Shown: positions 53,264-63,355, numbered from the stretch's first letter. The stretch: 64,000 bases of DNA from Nitrospirota bacterium (GCA_040757335.1 JBFLXB010000010.1:42262-106261), one strand, 5' to 3'. Notes: generated from the sequence alone by a model not told the origin. Numbers and translations: made by a program.

Positions 53264-54400
53264 ATGCAAAAGAAATATCTGCTCGCTCCAGGTCCGACCG
53301 CTGTTCCGCCCGAAATTTTGCTGGCCATGGCCCAACCCATGGTCCATCACCGTTCCAAGGATTTCGAGCCCATCGTCGCGTCCGTCAAGGAAGATCTCAA
53401 GTGGCTGTTCCAGACTCGCCAAGACGTGATGATCCTCGCGTCGAGCGGGACCGGCGGGATGGAGAGCGCCATCGCGAACATTTTGTCGCCCGGCGACAAG
53501 GTCATCGCGATCAACGGCGGAAAGTTCGGCGAACGATGGGTGAAGATGGGCCAGGCCTACGGCTTGATGGTGGACGAGGTCAAGGTGGAGTGGGGAACCG
53601 CCGTGGACCCCGCGGCGATTGAACAGCGCCTCAAGCGCGACCCGGCCAAAGCCGTGTTCGTGCAGGCGAGTGAAAGTTCCACCGGCGTGGCGCACGATGT
53701 CAAGGCGCTGGGTGCGATCATCAAGAATTTCCCCAATACCTTACTCGTGGTCGATGCGGTGTCCGCCATGGGCGTGTTTGATCTGAAAACGGACGAGTGG
53801 GGCTTGGACGTCGTCGTGACGGGCTCGCAGAAGGCGCTGATGCTGCCGCCGGGGTTGGCGTTTGTGTCGCTCAGTGACAAGGCCTGGACGGCCGCCGAGA
53901 AAGCCACGCTTCCCAAGTTTTATTTCAATCTGAAACGGGAGCGGGATAACGTCCGCAAGAACACCACGGCGTACACCCCGGCGATCTCCCTGATCATCGG
54001 GCTGAAAAAGGCCTTTGAAATGCTCAAACCCGAAGGACTCGAAGCCATCTTTGCTCGGCACGCTCGCTTGGCGCGGGCTACCCGAGAGGCAATGAAGGCC
54101 CACGGGCTGGAGCTGTTTGCGAAGAGTTCGCCGAGCGATGCCCTCACCGCGGTGAAGACGCCCGACGGCCTTGACGCCGAGGCGGTGTATAAAACGCTCA
54201 GAGATCGATACGGCATTACCACGGCCGGCGGCCAAGACCACCTGAAGGGGAAGATCTTCCGCATCTCGCACATGGGGTACGCCGACACGTTCGACGTCAT
54301 CACGGCGGTGGCCGCTGTCGAAATGGTGCTTAAAGGCATGGGGCACCCCATCACGCTCGGCAAAGGCGTGGGGGTGGCTCAAGGCATTCTTTCCAGTTAA
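53264..54400 (+). CDS. Class V aminotransferase (serine/alanine-glyoxylate type)
   Basis: 378 residues from ATG 53264 with GGAG 8 nt upstream. It is a fold-type I PLP enzyme with an early Ala-Pro-Gly-Pro-Thr-Ala-Val-Pro and the PLP lysine in Val-Thr-Gly-Ser-Gln-Lys-Ala-Leu-Met-Leu-Pro-Pro-Gly. The family includes serine-glyoxylate, alanine-glyoxylate and phosphoserine-like aminotransferases. It is followed 38 bp later by serA, so a role in serine or glycine metabolism is likely. In some autotrophs a class V enzyme replaces SerC, which is inference here. Confidence 0.88.
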   Translation: MQKKYLLAPGPTAVPPEILLAMAQPMVHHRSKDFEPIVASVKEDLKWLFQTRQDVMILASSGTGGMESAIANILSPGDKVIAINGGKFGERWVKMGQAYGLMVDEVKVEWGTAVDPAAIEQRLKRDPAKAVFVQASESSTGVAHDVKALGAIIKNFPNTLLVVDAVSAMGVFDLKTDEWGLDVVVTGSQKALMLPPGLAFVSLSDKAWTAAEKATLPKFYFNLKRERDNVRKNTTAYTPAISLIIGLKKAFEMLKPEGLEAIFARHARLARATREAMKAHGLELFAKSSPSDALTAVKTPDGLDAEAVYKTLRDRYGITTAGGQDHLKGKIFRISHMGYADTFDVITAVAAVEMVLKGMGHPITLGKGVGVAQGILSS

Positions 54401-54438
54401 CGGCATTCCACATCGAAAGCCCTCATCCCGTTACGACC

Positions 54439-56019
54439 ATGCGCGTCCTCGTCAGCGATAGCCTTTCTCCCCAGGGGGTCGAGATTCTCAAACACGCCGG
54501 ACTGAACGTGGACGTGAAGACCAAGCTCACTCCCGATCAGTTGCTCGCGGAAATCGGCCACTACGAGGGACTGGTGGTTCGGAGCGCGACAAAAGTCACC
54601 GCCAAGGTGCTGGACGCGGGGGTCAAGCTCAAAGTCGTCGGCCGCGCGGGATCAGGTCTCGACAACGTGGACCTCGAGGCCGCGACCAAACGCGGGATTG
54701 TGGTGATGAACACCCCCGGGGGGAATACCGTCACCACCGCCGAACACGCGGTCGCCATGTTGTGCGCGTTGGCGCGGCAAATCCCACAGGCCACGGCCTC
54801 CACCAAAGGCGGGAAGTGGGAGAAGTCCAAGTTCATGGGGGTGGAGCTGTATCAAAAGGTGCTCGGGGTGGTCGGTTTGGGACAGATCGGAAGCCATGTC
54901 GCCAAGCTCGGGCAGGGTCTGATGATGAAAGTGATGGCGTATGACCCATACCTCTCCGAAGAGCGTGCCCGTCAAATGGGGGTGGAGCAGGCCACCGTCG
55001 AGCACTTGTTCCGAACCGCGGACTTCATCACCCTCCATACCCCGCTGACACCGGAGACGACGAACTTGATCCGGACCGAGACCATCGCGATGATGAAAGA
55101 CGGGGTGCGGATCGTGAACTGCGCCCGCGGGGGGATCGTCAACGAATCGGATCTCTATCAGGCGTTGGTCAGCAAGAAGGTCGGGGGCGCGGCCCTGGAC
55201 GTCTTCGCAAAAGAGCCCGTTGATCCGGCGAACCCGCTTCTGACGCTGGAAAATTTTATTTGTACCCCGCACCTCGGCGCGTCGACCACCGAGGCGCAGG
55301 AAAACGTCGCGGTGGCGGTTGCGGAACAGATCGTGGATTTGCTGGTCAAAGGGGTCGTGCGGAACGCGGCGAACATTCCCTCGGTCCCCGCGGACTTGCT
55401 CCCCCAGATCCAGCCCTACCTGGCACTCGGCGAAAAGCTCGGGGCGTTCGAAGCACAACGGCTCGACGGCGGCATTCGACGGGTCACGGTCGAATACCAC
55501 GGCGAGGTGTCGAATGTCCCCACCGCTCCGATCACGGTGGCGATTCTCAAAGGGCTCCTCAACCCGATTTTGGAAGCGAGTGTGAACTACGTCAACGCTC
55601 CGGTGATCGCAAAAGAGCGCGGAATCGAGTTGAACGAAATCAAACGGAGCGACGCCGGCGACTTTTCGAGCCTGGTGGTCGTGGAACTGCAGGTGGGCGA
55701 CCGAACCTCCCGGATCGCAGGGACCTTGTTTCACCGACGCGAACCGCGCATCGTGAGCATTGACGACTTTTCGGTCGAGGTGGTGCCAGAGGGGGCGATG
55801 CTCGCCGTATCGAACTCCGATCGACCCGGCGTTATCGGCACCATCGGCACCTTTCTCGGGCAGCACCAGGTCAATATCTCGCGCATGCAACTCTCGCGTG
55901 AGCGACCCGGCGGGCGGGCAATTTCAGTGATCGGGATCGACTCCCCCGTCTCCGCCACCACGCTCCAAGAACTTCGCCAGTTACCGGGCATTCTGTCCGC
56001 CAAGCAGATCAGGCTGTGA
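54439..56019 (+). CDS. serA: D-3-phosphoglycerate dehydrogenase
   Basis: 526 residues, the long SerA form. The NAD-binding domain has Gly-Leu-Gly-Gln-Ile-Gly-Ser-His-Val. The catalytic Arg, Glu and His lie in Asn-Cys-Ala-Arg-Gly-Gly, Glu-Pro and Pro-His-Leu-Gly-Ala. An intervening ASB domain (about 320-450) and a C-terminal ACT domain (about 455-526, Ser-Asn-Ser-Asp-Arg-Pro-Gly-Val-Ile-Gly) follow, so serine feedback is possible. It opens the phosphorylated serine pathway together with the upstream aminotransferase. Confidence 0.95.
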   Translation: MRVLVSDSLSPQGVEILKHAGLNVDVKTKLTPDQLLAEIGHYEGLVVRSATKVTAKVLDAGVKLKVVGRAGSGLDNVDLEAATKRGIVVMNTPGGNTVTTAEHAVAMLCALARQIPQATASTKGGKWEKSKFMGVELYQKVLGVVGLGQIGSHVAKLGQGLMMKVMAYDPYLSEERARQMGVEQATVEHLFRTADFITLHTPLTPETTNLIRTETIAMMKDGVRIVNCARGGIVNESDLYQALVSKKVGGAALDVFAKEPVDPANPLLTLENFICTPHLGASTTEAQENVAVAVAEQIVDLLVKGVVRNAANIPSVPADLLPQIQPYLALGEKLGAFEAQRLDGGIRRVTVEYHGEVSNVPTAPITVAILKGLLNPILEASVNYVNAPVIAKERGIELNEIKRSDAGDFSSLVVVELQVGDRTSRIAGTLFHRREPRIVSIDDFSVEVVPEGAMLAVSNSDRPGVIGTIGTFLGQHQVNISRMQLSRERPGGRAISVIGIDSPVSATTLQELRQLPGILSAKQIRL

Positions 56020-56029
56020 TCTGATCTGA

Positions 56030-56188
56030 CGAGAAGGGGCCATCTGCGGCGTTGTCGCTCTTTCGGTTCCACGGCCGCCTCACCGTCTCGGCGGCGCTCG
56101 TGGCTTGGCGCCACTTCTTCGTGGCGCCACTCGCCTCACGTAACGACCCGGTGCGCTGCGGCTCCGCCTGGCATCTGATTCCTTCTCG
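56030..56188. repeat. MITE-like intergenic repeat, copy C
   Basis: Bounded by CGAGAAGG and CCTTCTCG with further complementary GATCTG/CAGATC outside. It has the family core CATCTGCGGCGTTG (56041-56054) and the GGCGCCAC-TTCTTC-GTGGCGCC hairpin (from about 56107) found in copy B, and ends GCATCTG. Its outer ends differ from the GAGCCTGT ends of copies A and B. It lies between serA and hisZ. Confidence 0.75.
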
Positions 56189-56218
56189 CCGGCCAGATCG
56201 GCTCACGATGATTCGGTT

Positions 56219-57520
56219 ATGACCCGCTCCAAACCCACGGAACGCTCGCTCCTTCCAAAAGGGATGGCCACGCTGTTGCCTGCCGCCGCCGCCGTGCGAC
56301 AGGGCCTGGAGCGTACGGCATTGGACGTCTTTAAGAGCTGGGGCTACGAAGAAATCATCACGCCCCTGTTCGAGTACTTGGACGTTATCACCCCGGGGCT
56401 CGGTCCCGGATTGGTCGAAAAAGTGTACACGGTGGCTGACCGCAGCACGGGGCGTGTGATGGTCCTCCGTCCCGACGTCACGCCCCAGATCGCCCGCATG
56501 GCGGCCACCGTCCTACGCGACACTGCGCGGCCCTTGCGTTTGTGTTACGGAACCAACGTGTTTCGCTACGAGGACGAACACGCGGGGCATGAGCGAGAGA
56601 TTTTTCAGCTCGGCGCCGAGCTGATCGGTCCGTCGGCTCCGTCCGCCGACGCGGAGATGTTGGCCCTTGCGGTTGACGTGCTCGACCGGTTCGGTCTCGC
56701 GAGCGCGACGGTCGCGGTGGGGCACGTGGGGTTTTTCCGCGGCTGGCTGGCGGAGGCGGATGCGTCGCCGGATCTGGCGCCGCAACTGGAGGATGCCGTT
56801 GCAAAGAAGGAGCGGAGTCTGGTCATCGACCTCCTGACGCACGGCGGCCACACGCGCGCCGCGGCCGCCCGGTTGGCGGGCCTCCTCGATCTCATGGGTC
56901 CTGAATCCGTACTGGCGCGGGCGACGTCGGTGGTGGACAACCCGTCGGCGCGGGACGCGGTGGCGTCGCTGCGCGAGACCGCCCGCCAGGCGAGAGACTA
57001 CGGCATTACGAAGTCGCTGGTGTTCGATCTCGCCGAGATCCGTAACAGGGAATATTACTCCGGGCTCATCTTCGAGCTGTTCGCCGATGGCGTCGGGTAC
57101 GAAGTCGGACGCGGAGGTCGCTACGATGATTTGATTGGGCGATACGGCGCTCCGGAGCCCTCCACCGGGTTCGCGATCCACCTGGAGCGGCTTCAGCAGG
57201 GACTCGATCGCACCCGCGCGCGAGCGCCGGTCGCGTCGGTTCAGGCGTTGGTCGTGGCGGAGCGCGGTTCGGGCCCGGCCATTAGGTTGGCCCGTGAACT
57301 GCGCGGAGCGGGTCTTCCCGTGGCGATGTGGAACGAGGACGGTCGCGGGCCGGTCGAGTATGCACGGGAGCTGGGAATCCCCTGGGTCGTGGCTCCGGGT
57401 CCGGTGAGACGCCGCGTGACGTTGACCTCGATGCGGTCCGGTCGATCCAGACGGCTGTCGGTCGGGGCGTGCGTAGCTCTGCTCAGACGAGGGCGTCGGT
57501 CTCAGGGACGGGCGACATGA
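56219..57520 (+). CDS. hisZ: ATP phosphoribosyltransferase regulatory subunit
   Basis: 433 residues, a histidyl-tRNA synthetase paralogue without the full synthetase C-terminus. It has Leu-Pro-Lys-Gly-Met-Ala-Thr near the start, Arg-Pro-Asp-Val-Thr-Pro-Gln-Ile-Ala-Arg (motif 2-like) and a Glu-Ile-Arg-Asn-Arg-Glu-Tyr-Tyr-Ser-Gly-Leu segment. It activates short-form HisG in histidine synthesis, so a short hisG should exist elsewhere in the genome. ATG 56219, just after repeat copy C. dnaB follows after 37 bp. Confidence 0.88.
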   Translation: MTRSKPTERSLLPKGMATLLPAAAAVRQGLERTALDVFKSWGYEEIITPLFEYLDVITPGLGPGLVEKVYTVADRSTGRVMVLRPDVTPQIARMAATVLRDTARPLRLCYGTNVFRYEDEHAGHEREIFQLGAELIGPSAPSADAEMLALAVDVLDRFGLASATVAVGHVGFFRGWLAEADASPDLAPQLEDAVAKKERSLVIDLLTHGGHTRAAAARLAGLLDLMGPESVLARATSVVDNPSARDAVASLRETARQARDYGITKSLVFDLAEIRNREYYSGLIFELFADGVGYEVGRGGRYDDLIGRYGAPEPSTGFAIHLERLQQGLDRTRARAPVASVQALVVAERGSGPAIRLARELRGAGLPVAMWNEDGRGPVEYARELGIPWVVAPGPVRRRVTLTSMRSGRSRRLSVGACVALLRRGRRSQGRAT

Positions 57521-57557
57521 CGCACGGCATCGGCCGGCGTTCACACGGGTAACCTGC

Positions 57558-58913
57558 ATGGATCAAATCGCGTTAGCTGACCGGATTCCACCCCAACACG
57601 TCGAGGCCGAGGAGTTCGTGCTCGGCGCGATCCTGCTCGATAACCAGGCGCTTAATAAGGTCCTGGAAGTTCTCTCGCCCAACGCGTGGTATCGAGAAGC
57701 CCACCGCAAGATTTTCCAGGCGATGATTGATCTGTCGGAAACGAACGAAGCCATCGACCAGATCACGGTCTGCGAGCAACTGCGGCGTCGGAACGAACTG
57801 GAACAGATCGGCGGAGCGGCCTATCTGGCGCAACTGGTGGCGCAGGTCCCCACCGCGGCCAACGTTCGGCACCACGCCAAAATCGTTCAGGACAAATCGC
57901 TGCTCCGTAACCTGATCACCGTGGCCACCGACATCGTCGCGTCCGGGTACCAGGACGTGGAAAAAGTGGACGACTTGATCGATCAGGCGGAACGAAAGAT
58001 TTTCGAGTTGGCGGAACGTCGCATGCGGCAGTCGTTCATTCCGGTGCGGCAGATCGTCAAGGGCACGTTCGAGATGATCGAACGACTCTATGAGCGAAAA
58101 GAACTGGTGACCGGCGTACCGACCGGTTTTTCGGATCTCGACAAGATGACGGCCGGTCTACAGCCGTCAGACCTCATCATTCTGGCCGGACGCCCTTCCA
58201 TGGGGAAAACGGCTCTGGCGCTGAACATGGCCCAGCACGCGGCGACCAAGTGCAACGAAACCGTGGCGATTTTCAGCCTGGAGATGTCCAAAGAGCAACT
58301 GGTGCTACGGATGTTGTGCTCGGAGGCCCGGGTTGACGCCCATAAATTGCGATCCGGCTTTCTTGCCCGGGAGGACTGGCGCAAGTTGACGGATGCGGCG
58401 AGCCGGCTGTCCGAAGCAAAGATCTTCATCGATGATACGCCGGGGATGACCGTGCTGGAGATGCGCGCAAAGGCCCGACGATTGAAGGCAGAACACCGTC
58501 TGGCGCTCGTGATCGTCGACTATCTCCAACTCATGAGAGGCCGGGGCGACGCCGACAACCGAGAACAGGAAATCTCGGATATCTCGCGCTCGTTGAAGGG
58601 GTTGGCGAAAGAACTCAACGTCCCCGTCATTGCGCTTTCTCAATTGTCCAGAGCGGTCGAAACCCGCGGAGGAGACAAGAAACCGCAGCTGTCCGATCTC
58701 CGCGAGTCTGGCGCCATCGAGCAAGACGCGGATGTCGTCATGTTCGTGTTTCGTGAGGAGGTGTATCGGCAGGACGAGAACAATCGAGGGGTTGCCGAGA
58801 TTTTGGTGCGGAAACAGAGAAACGGCCCCACCGGGGAGGTCGCCCTGACCTTCTTGGATCGATACACGCGCTTTGAAGATGCCAGCGATCGGCGAGCAGA
58901 CAACCCGCTTTGA
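57558..58913 (+). CDS. dnaB: Replicative DNA helicase
   Basis: 451 residues, standard for DnaB. The N-terminal primase-interacting domain (about 10-120) is joined by a linker to the RecA-like motor with Walker A Gly-Arg-Pro-Ser-Met-Gly-Lys-Thr near 211. Phe-Ser-Leu-Glu-Met-Ser-Lys-Glu-Gln-Leu (H1a), Val-Asp-Tyr-Leu-Gln-Leu-Met (Walker B), Leu-Ser-Gln-Leu-Ser-Arg (H3) and an arginine finger region follow. No intein is present. It unwinds DNA at the fork. Confidence 0.96.
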   Translation: MDQIALADRIPPQHVEAEEFVLGAILLDNQALNKVLEVLSPNAWYREAHRKIFQAMIDLSETNEAIDQITVCEQLRRRNELEQIGGAAYLAQLVAQVPTAANVRHHAKIVQDKSLLRNLITVATDIVASGYQDVEKVDDLIDQAERKIFELAERRMRQSFIPVRQIVKGTFEMIERLYERKELVTGVPTGFSDLDKMTAGLQPSDLIILAGRPSMGKTALALNMAQHAATKCNETVAIFSLEMSKEQLVLRMLCSEARVDAHKLRSGFLAREDWRKLTDAASRLSEAKIFIDDTPGMTVLEMRAKARRLKAEHRLALVIVDYLQLMRGRGDADNREQEISDISRSLKGLAKELNVPVIALSQLSRAVETRGGDKKPQLSDLRESGAIEQDADVVMFVFREEVYRQDENNRGVAEILVRKQRNGPTGEVALTFLDRYTRFEDASDRRADNPL

Positions 58914-58931
58914 GGCGCCGCGGCGGTTTTC

Positions 58932-58961
58932 TTGACACCTTTTTGAAACGGGCCATATAAT
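58932..58961 (+). promoter_or_regulatory. Consensus sigma70 promoter of tatA
   Basis: TTGACA (58932-58937), an 18-bp spacer and a perfect TATAAT (58956-58961), with a predicted start near 58968, 18 nt before the tatA ATG. Confidence 0.85.
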
Positions 58962-58985
58962 CGAATCAAGCTTGGGAGGAAGACA

Positions 58986-59186
58986 ATGTTCGGTCTGGGT
59001 ATGCCCGAACTGCTGGTGATATTAGTGGTGGTCTTGCTGCTGTTCGGCGCCAGCCGCCTTCCGGAAATCGGGAGCGGGTTGGGGAAGGCGATCCGTGGCT
59101 TCAAGAAGGGCGTTCACGAGCCTACAGAGATCAACACCTCTTCAAAGCCCGACTCCTCCGATCAAAGCGGGAAAACGAGTGCCTGA
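58986..59186 (+). CDS. tatA: Twin-arginine translocase subunit TatA
   Basis: 66 residues: a short N-terminal transmembrane helix (about 4-21, starting Phe-Gly-Leu-Gly-Met-Pro-Glu-Leu), the Phe-Gly hinge, an amphipathic helix with [10 protein letters not shown] and a polar tail. It forms the pore or weakens the membrane for folded Tat substrates such as the Rieske protein at 49631. TatB and TatC are not adjacent. GGGAGG lies about 8 nt before the ATG. Confidence 0.93.
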   Translation: MFGLGMPELLVILVVVLLLFGASRLPEIGSGLGKAIRGFKKGVHEPTEINTSSKPDSSDQSGKTSA

Positions 59187-61062
59187 ACGCGGTTCTTGGC
59201 GGTTTGGGTCTTCCGCAGTCATCGTCCTGTTCTTGACGGCCGCCGGGTGCGCCGCGGTGCCGGCGAGCGCGCCGTCAAGCTCCACGGCAACGCCCGCTCC
59301 ACTCCTTCGCGGTCAATTTCGCGTCCAACCACTCCCCGGCCCCACGCGCGTGGCTTCCGCCGCAGCCTACGCGCACTTTATCCGCGGCTATCTCCACGAA
59401 CTGAAAAACGAAGACAGTCAAGCGCTCGCTGACTACGAGGACGCGCTGCGCATCGACCCCGACTCAGTCACGCTGCATCATCGTGCTGCGGCGTTGTCGT
59501 TCCGACAGGGACGATATGAGGTCGGCGTGGCACACGCAGAGGAAGCCCTGCGACGCGATCCCGATCATCTGGAGTCACTGCTGTTGCTGGCGCGATGGTA
59601 CGCCGCGAGCGGCACGGAATTTGACCGCGCGGTGGAACTCTTTGAACGGGCAGCCTCCCTGGAGCCCGATAATCTGGAGCCGTATCTGAATTTGGGCCTG
59701 CTGTACGCAAAGGTGGGACGATATAGCGATGCCGAGCGCACGCTCCAGCGGGCGCTGGACATCGACCCGACTGCGCCCTCGGCTCATCTGTACCTCGGGA
59801 AAGTCGCCGTCGCGCAAAAGCACTGGAAAGAGGCGGAGACGCACTTTGAACGCACGATTGAATCCGCCCCGTTTTCAGAGGCCGGGTACATCTCGCTGGG
59901 TGATCTCTACGTCCAACAAGGTGATCGGGCGCGCGCCGTTGAGGTCTACAAGCGGTTAATCGACCGAGTCGATCTGCGCGACTCGGAGGCGGTGGGGCGA
60001 CTCATTCACCTGTATCTCGAAGACCGAACGTTCGATCAAGCGATCGCGCTCTTGGATGACCTCATCGCGGCTGATCCACAGAACGCGGATGCGTATTTAT
60101 TGAAGGGTCGCATCTTGGGGGAGATGGGCAAGCCGGACGACGCGGTGAAAGCGTTGGAGCAGGTGGTGACGATCCGCCCCCAGGATACCGCGGCCATTTA
60201 CTTCCTGGGCCGTCTGTACGACGAGCAGAAGCAGAGTGACCTGGCGATCGCCCAGTTTGAAAAGATCGTGGCGCTGGACGTGGACGTGGTCGAGGCGTAC
60301 CTTCAGCTCGGCATCCTGTACTCACGGGCCAAACGGTTCGATGACGCTCAGACCGTTCTCGAGAAAGCCAAAGCCAAAGAGCCTGAACGGGCGGAAGTCT
60401 ACCTCGTCCTGGGATTCGTGTACTCCCAACAGGAGGCGTACGATCGTGCCGCGGCGGTATTCGAGGAAGGCGTGGCCCTGCAACCCGAAAATGCCACGCT
60501 CCACTTCAACCTGGGGTTGGCCTACGACAAATTGACGCGGTTCGACCAGTTCGTCAAGGAGGTGGAGGAAGCCATTCGGCTCGATCCCAAGTACGCAGAG
60601 GCCATGAACTACCTCGGTTACACCTATGCCGAGAAAGATATGAAACTGACCGAGGCGATGGACCTCATCAAACGCGCGCTCGCGATTAAACCGGACGACG
60701 GCGCCTACGTGGACAGCCTCGGATGGACGCATTTCAAGCTGGGGCAGTGGGACGACGCGGTTCGGGAGCTGGAGCGGGCGGTCTCGCTGCTACCCGATGA
60801 TGCGGTGATCCATGAACACCTGGGCGAGGCCTACCTGAAGAAAAGTCGACGCGACGAGGCGCGCGAGGCGTGGCTGCGTGCCCTCGAACTGGATCCCACC
60901 AATGCCAAACTGATCGAGCGGTTCAAAACAACCGGGTTCGGAGACCCTGAATCCGAGGAACGGTTTCAGCGGGCCAAGTCCAAGAAAGACGCGCAGGAAC
61001 CAGCGGCGGACAACCAGGGGTCTGCTGGACCCCAGTCCCGGAACGCCAAGTCTGGTACGTAG
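59179..61062 (+). CDS. TPR-repeat lipoprotein
   Basis: About 627 residues from GTG 59179, which overlaps the tatA stop codon region. A lipobox Ala-Ala-Gly-Cys ends the signal peptide. About 14-16 TPR units follow with the Gly/Tyr/Ala/Pro pattern and recurring Asp-Pro at unit ends. The C-terminal tail is polar. It resembles outer-membrane TPR scaffolds that act in pilus, secretion or cell-wall assembly. It is followed by pilin genes, so a pilus-related role is possible but unproven. Confidence 0.85.
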   Translation: MPERGSWRFGSSAVIVLFLTAAGCAAVPASAPSSSTATPAPLLRGQFRVQPLPGPTRVASAAAYAHFIRGYLHELKNEDSQALADYEDALRIDPDSVTLHHRAAALSFRQGRYEVGVAHAEEALRRDPDHLESLLLLARWYAASGTEFDRAVELFERAASLEPDNLEPYLNLGLLYAKVGRYSDAERTLQRALDIDPTAPSAHLYLGKVAVAQKHWKEAETHFERTIESAPFSEAGYISLGDLYVQQGDRARAVEVYKRLIDRVDLRDSEAVGRLIHLYLEDRTFDQAIALLDDLIAADPQNADAYLLKGRILGEMGKPDDAVKALEQVVTIRPQDTAAIYFLGRLYDEQKQSDLAIAQFEKIVALDVDVVEAYLQLGILYSRAKRFDDAQTVLEKAKAKEPERAEVYLVLGFVYSQQEAYDRAAAVFEEGVALQPENATLHFNLGLAYDKLTRFDQFVKEVEEAIRLDPKYAEAMNYLGYTYAEKDMKLTEAMDLIKRALAIKPDDGAYVDSLGWTHFKLGQWDDAVRELERAVSLLPDDAVIHEHLGEAYLKKSRRDEAREAWLRALELDPTNAKLIERFKTTGFGDPESEERFQRAKSKKDAQEPAADNQGSAGPQSRNAKSGT

Positions 61063-61316
61063 CACCCCAAAGCAAGGGGATTGGCTCACTCTAGAATCGT
61101 GCGCTACCGGGTCAAGGGGCAAAATTTGTCAGCCCATGAACAATCAGTTGGCATCCGGAACGTCCGTTCATGGACACCGCGCCGTACAGGAAACTTGACG
61201 GCCTTGTTTTTCATGGCAAACTGGACCGCGCAGGCCGAGGCATGGATCATGCTACAAGGTCTAGGCGAAGCTGGCGGACGGGTCGCTGGCCAATATTCAC
61301 CAGGGGAGGAACAAAC

Positions 61317-61970
61317 ATGTTCAAGGCAATGCACCAGCTCAGAGAAAAAGTGAGCAGAGGCGAACGGGGTTTCACCCTGGTCGAGTTGCTCATCGTGGTC
61401 GCGATCATCGGCATTCTTGCCGCGATCGCGATCCCGCAGTTCGCCGCGTATCGGATTCGGAGTTACAACGCCAGCGCCAGTTCTGATTGCCGCAATATGC
61501 GGACAGCCGAAGAGTCCCTGTTTGCGGATAACCAGTTCTATGGAGTAAGCGTCGCGCTTCCGGGAACAACCTTGGCGGCCGCGGCTGGGAGTGTGGGGGG
61601 AGCTGGCGCATTAGTGCTGGGACCTGCGAGTCCGGCGACTGCCGCGGCAGCGGGCTCCTTGTTGACCGGAACCAACCCGGTGACGGCTGCCATTGGCGCC
61701 ATCGGCATCTCGGCCTCGAACGGGAGCAATATGCAGGTCAACACCACGGTCGGCAATGCAAGCTATCTTGGAGTCTGTCGGCATGAGTTGGGTGATACCG
61801 CGTATGGGGGAGACAGCGACTCAACGGCGTTCTACTTTGTGAGGAACGCGACGTGGGCGAATACCCTCAACGCGCTCTCTGCAACCGTTCCTCCAGTGAC
61901 TGCAGCCGCCGATGATTTCAATGGGGCTGCGGGCGGCGGTGCTCCTACCGCGAACTGGACCGTGCAGTAA
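61317..61970 (+). CDS. pilA: Type IV major pilin-like prepilin (copy 1)
   Basis: 217 residues from ATG 61317 with GGGGAGGA at good distance. A class III signal (18 residues, cleavage after Gly18) is followed by Phe-Thr-Leu-Val-Glu-Leu-Leu-Ile-Val-Val-Ala-Ile-Ile-Gly, the N-methylated hydrophobic helix. The globular domain has two cysteines (Ser-Asp-Cys-Arg-Asn and Gly-Val-Cys-Arg-His) for a disulfide and a Gly/Ala-rich low-complexity middle. It is subunit of type IV pili or a pseudopilus. A strong terminator follows, so it is transcribed separately from the second copy. Confidence 0.92.
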   Translation: MFKAMHQLREKVSRGERGFTLVELLIVVAIIGILAAIAIPQFAAYRIRSYNASASSDCRNMRTAEESLFADNQFYGVSVALPGTTLAAAAGSVGGAGALVLGPASPATAAAAGSLLTGTNPVTAAIGAIGISASNGSNMQVNTTVGNASYLGVCRHELGDTAYGGDSDSTAFYFVRNATWANTLNALSATVPPVTAAADDFNGAAGGGAPTANWTVQ

Positions 61971-62004
61971 GGTATAAGATTACGGTGTAGGTATGATTCT
62001 AGGA

Positions 62005-62037
62005 AAGGGCCGGGTTACCCGGCCCTTCTCCTTTTTT
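62005..62037 (+). terminator. Intrinsic terminator after the first pilin gene
   Basis: AAGGGCCGGG / CCCGGCCCTT (10 bp, 3-nt loop) is followed by CTCCTTTTTT. It begins 35 bp after the stop codon. Confidence 0.93.
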
Positions 62038-62224
62038 GCCTGCATTCAGCGAAGACGATACTTTGTCACCTTCTATAGCAGGTTTTGGATGTGGGAGAGG
62101 GGCTGAGGGAAAATCACCTGGGTTATTAAGGTAGTCCAGCACCGATTATTCTGGTATGGATTGTGTATCGTACTCAAGCAAGACAGTGGCATCTTGGATT
62201 TGAAGATCTTGCGGAGGCAAAGTC

Positions 62225-62878
62225 ATGTATAACTCGTGGTACAAGTCAACGGCTAAGACGAGCGATGGCGAGCGGGGTTTTACGCTGGTTGAGTTGCTCA
62301 TCGTGGTCGCGATCATCGGCATTCTTGCCGCGATCGCGATCCCGCAGTTCGCTGCATACCGGATTCGAAGTTACAATGCCAGTGCCGGTTCTGATTGCCG
62401 TAATATGCGGACAGCCGAAGAGACGATCTTCGCTGACAATCAATATTACGGCGTGAGCGTGGCGCTTCCGGGGACAACCTTGGCGGCTGCGCCTGGGAGT
62501 GCGGGTGGGGCTGGGGGGGTAGTGTTGGGACCGGCAAGTCCAGCGTCCGCCGCGGCGGCAGGTTCCTTGTTGACCGGGACCCACCCGGTGACGGGCGCCA
62601 TCGGGGCTATCGGCGTTTCAGCCTCGAACGGGAGCAATATGCAGGTCAACACCACGGCGGGCAATGGAAGCTATCTCGGCGTCTGTCGGCACGAGTTGGG
62701 CGATACCGCGTATGGAGGAGACAGCGACTCATCGGCGATTTACTTTGTGAGAAACGCGGCTTGGCCGGGTACCCTCAACGCGCTCTCCGCGACAATCCCC
62801 GCAGCGACTAATGCCGTCGACGACTTTAATGGGGCTGCGGGCGGCGGGGCTCCTACCGCGAATTGGACCGTGCAGTAG
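62225..62878 (+). CDS. pilA: Type IV major pilin-like prepilin (copy 2)
   Basis: 217 residues, the same length as copy 1 and clearly a tandem duplicate. The N-terminal helix and the C-terminal Gly-Asp-Ser-Asp-Ser and Ala-Ala-Gly-Gly-Gly-Ala-Pro-Thr-Ala-Asn-Trp segments agree. About 60 bp encoding the helix are identical in DNA (61383-61444 and 62291-62352). Differences cluster in the leader (Met-Tyr-Asn-Ser-Trp) and around residues 55-130. GGAGG lies upstream of ATG 62225. It could support antigenic or surface variation, or simply dosage. Confidence 0.92.
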   Translation: MYNSWYKSTAKTSDGERGFTLVELLIVVAIIGILAAIAIPQFAAYRIRSYNASAGSDCRNMRTAEETIFADNQYYGVSVALPGTTLAAAPGSAGGAGGVVLGPASPASAAAAGSLLTGTHPVTGAIGAIGVSASNGSNMQVNTTAGNGSYLGVCRHELGDTAYGGDSDSSAIYFVRNAAWPGTLNALSATIPAATNAVDDFNGAAGGGAPTANWTVQ

Positions 62879-63109
62879 GCATAAAACCGTACGTCCTATG
62901 GCGGCGGGCGGTCACTCGGCGTATCGGTTTGTCATGCTCGAAGGAGTAGTCAATTAGCATGAAGCGGCTAGCCTGGCATGAAGGCGGTGCAGCGCTGAGT
63001 CTGGCGCTTGTTTATTTTGGCGAATTCTTTAAGTAAGAACGTCTCATTCGTTGACCGTTGAGTGAGCGGCTGGTTATAGTTTGCCGGGTGGTGCGGCCAG
63101 GCAACAGCG

Positions 63110-63355
63110 ATGGTGGAGAGTATCGTTTTTGACAGCGTGACTAAGGTCTCCGGAGGCTCGCGGTCGCCGCGGACTGCCGTCGATCGCCTCAGTCTGTCCA
63201 TCCCGCAGGGCGACACCTTCGGCTTCCTCGGGCCCAATGGCGCGGGCAAGAGCCCGACTATCAAGATCCTCCTCAACGTGATTTTCCCAACCTCAGGTCA
63301 GGCCTTGCTCTTGCGACGAGAAAAGCGACGAGAAAAGGCTACTTTTTTAGCCTGA
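63110..63355 (+). pseudogene. Truncated ABC-type ATPase (stub 1)
   Basis: 81 codons. The first 65 are the N-terminus of an ABC ATPase with an intact-looking Gly-Pro-Asn-Gly-Ala-Gly-Lys-Ser, but Pro replaces the following Thr (a CCG codon). The ORF then runs into an unrelated repeat and stops. The signature and Walker B motifs are absent, so it cannot be a working ATPase. The break coincides with the repeat at 63332. It is probably a relic of an ABC transporter gene interrupted by repeat-associated recombination. Confidence 0.7.

Noticed and set aside
61260..61320. A sigma54 site before the first pilin gene (GG-N10-GC at about 61271-61284)
   Set aside because: Only the GG and GC pairs match. 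The surrounding bases are poor, and the site occurs by chance often in GC-rich DNA.
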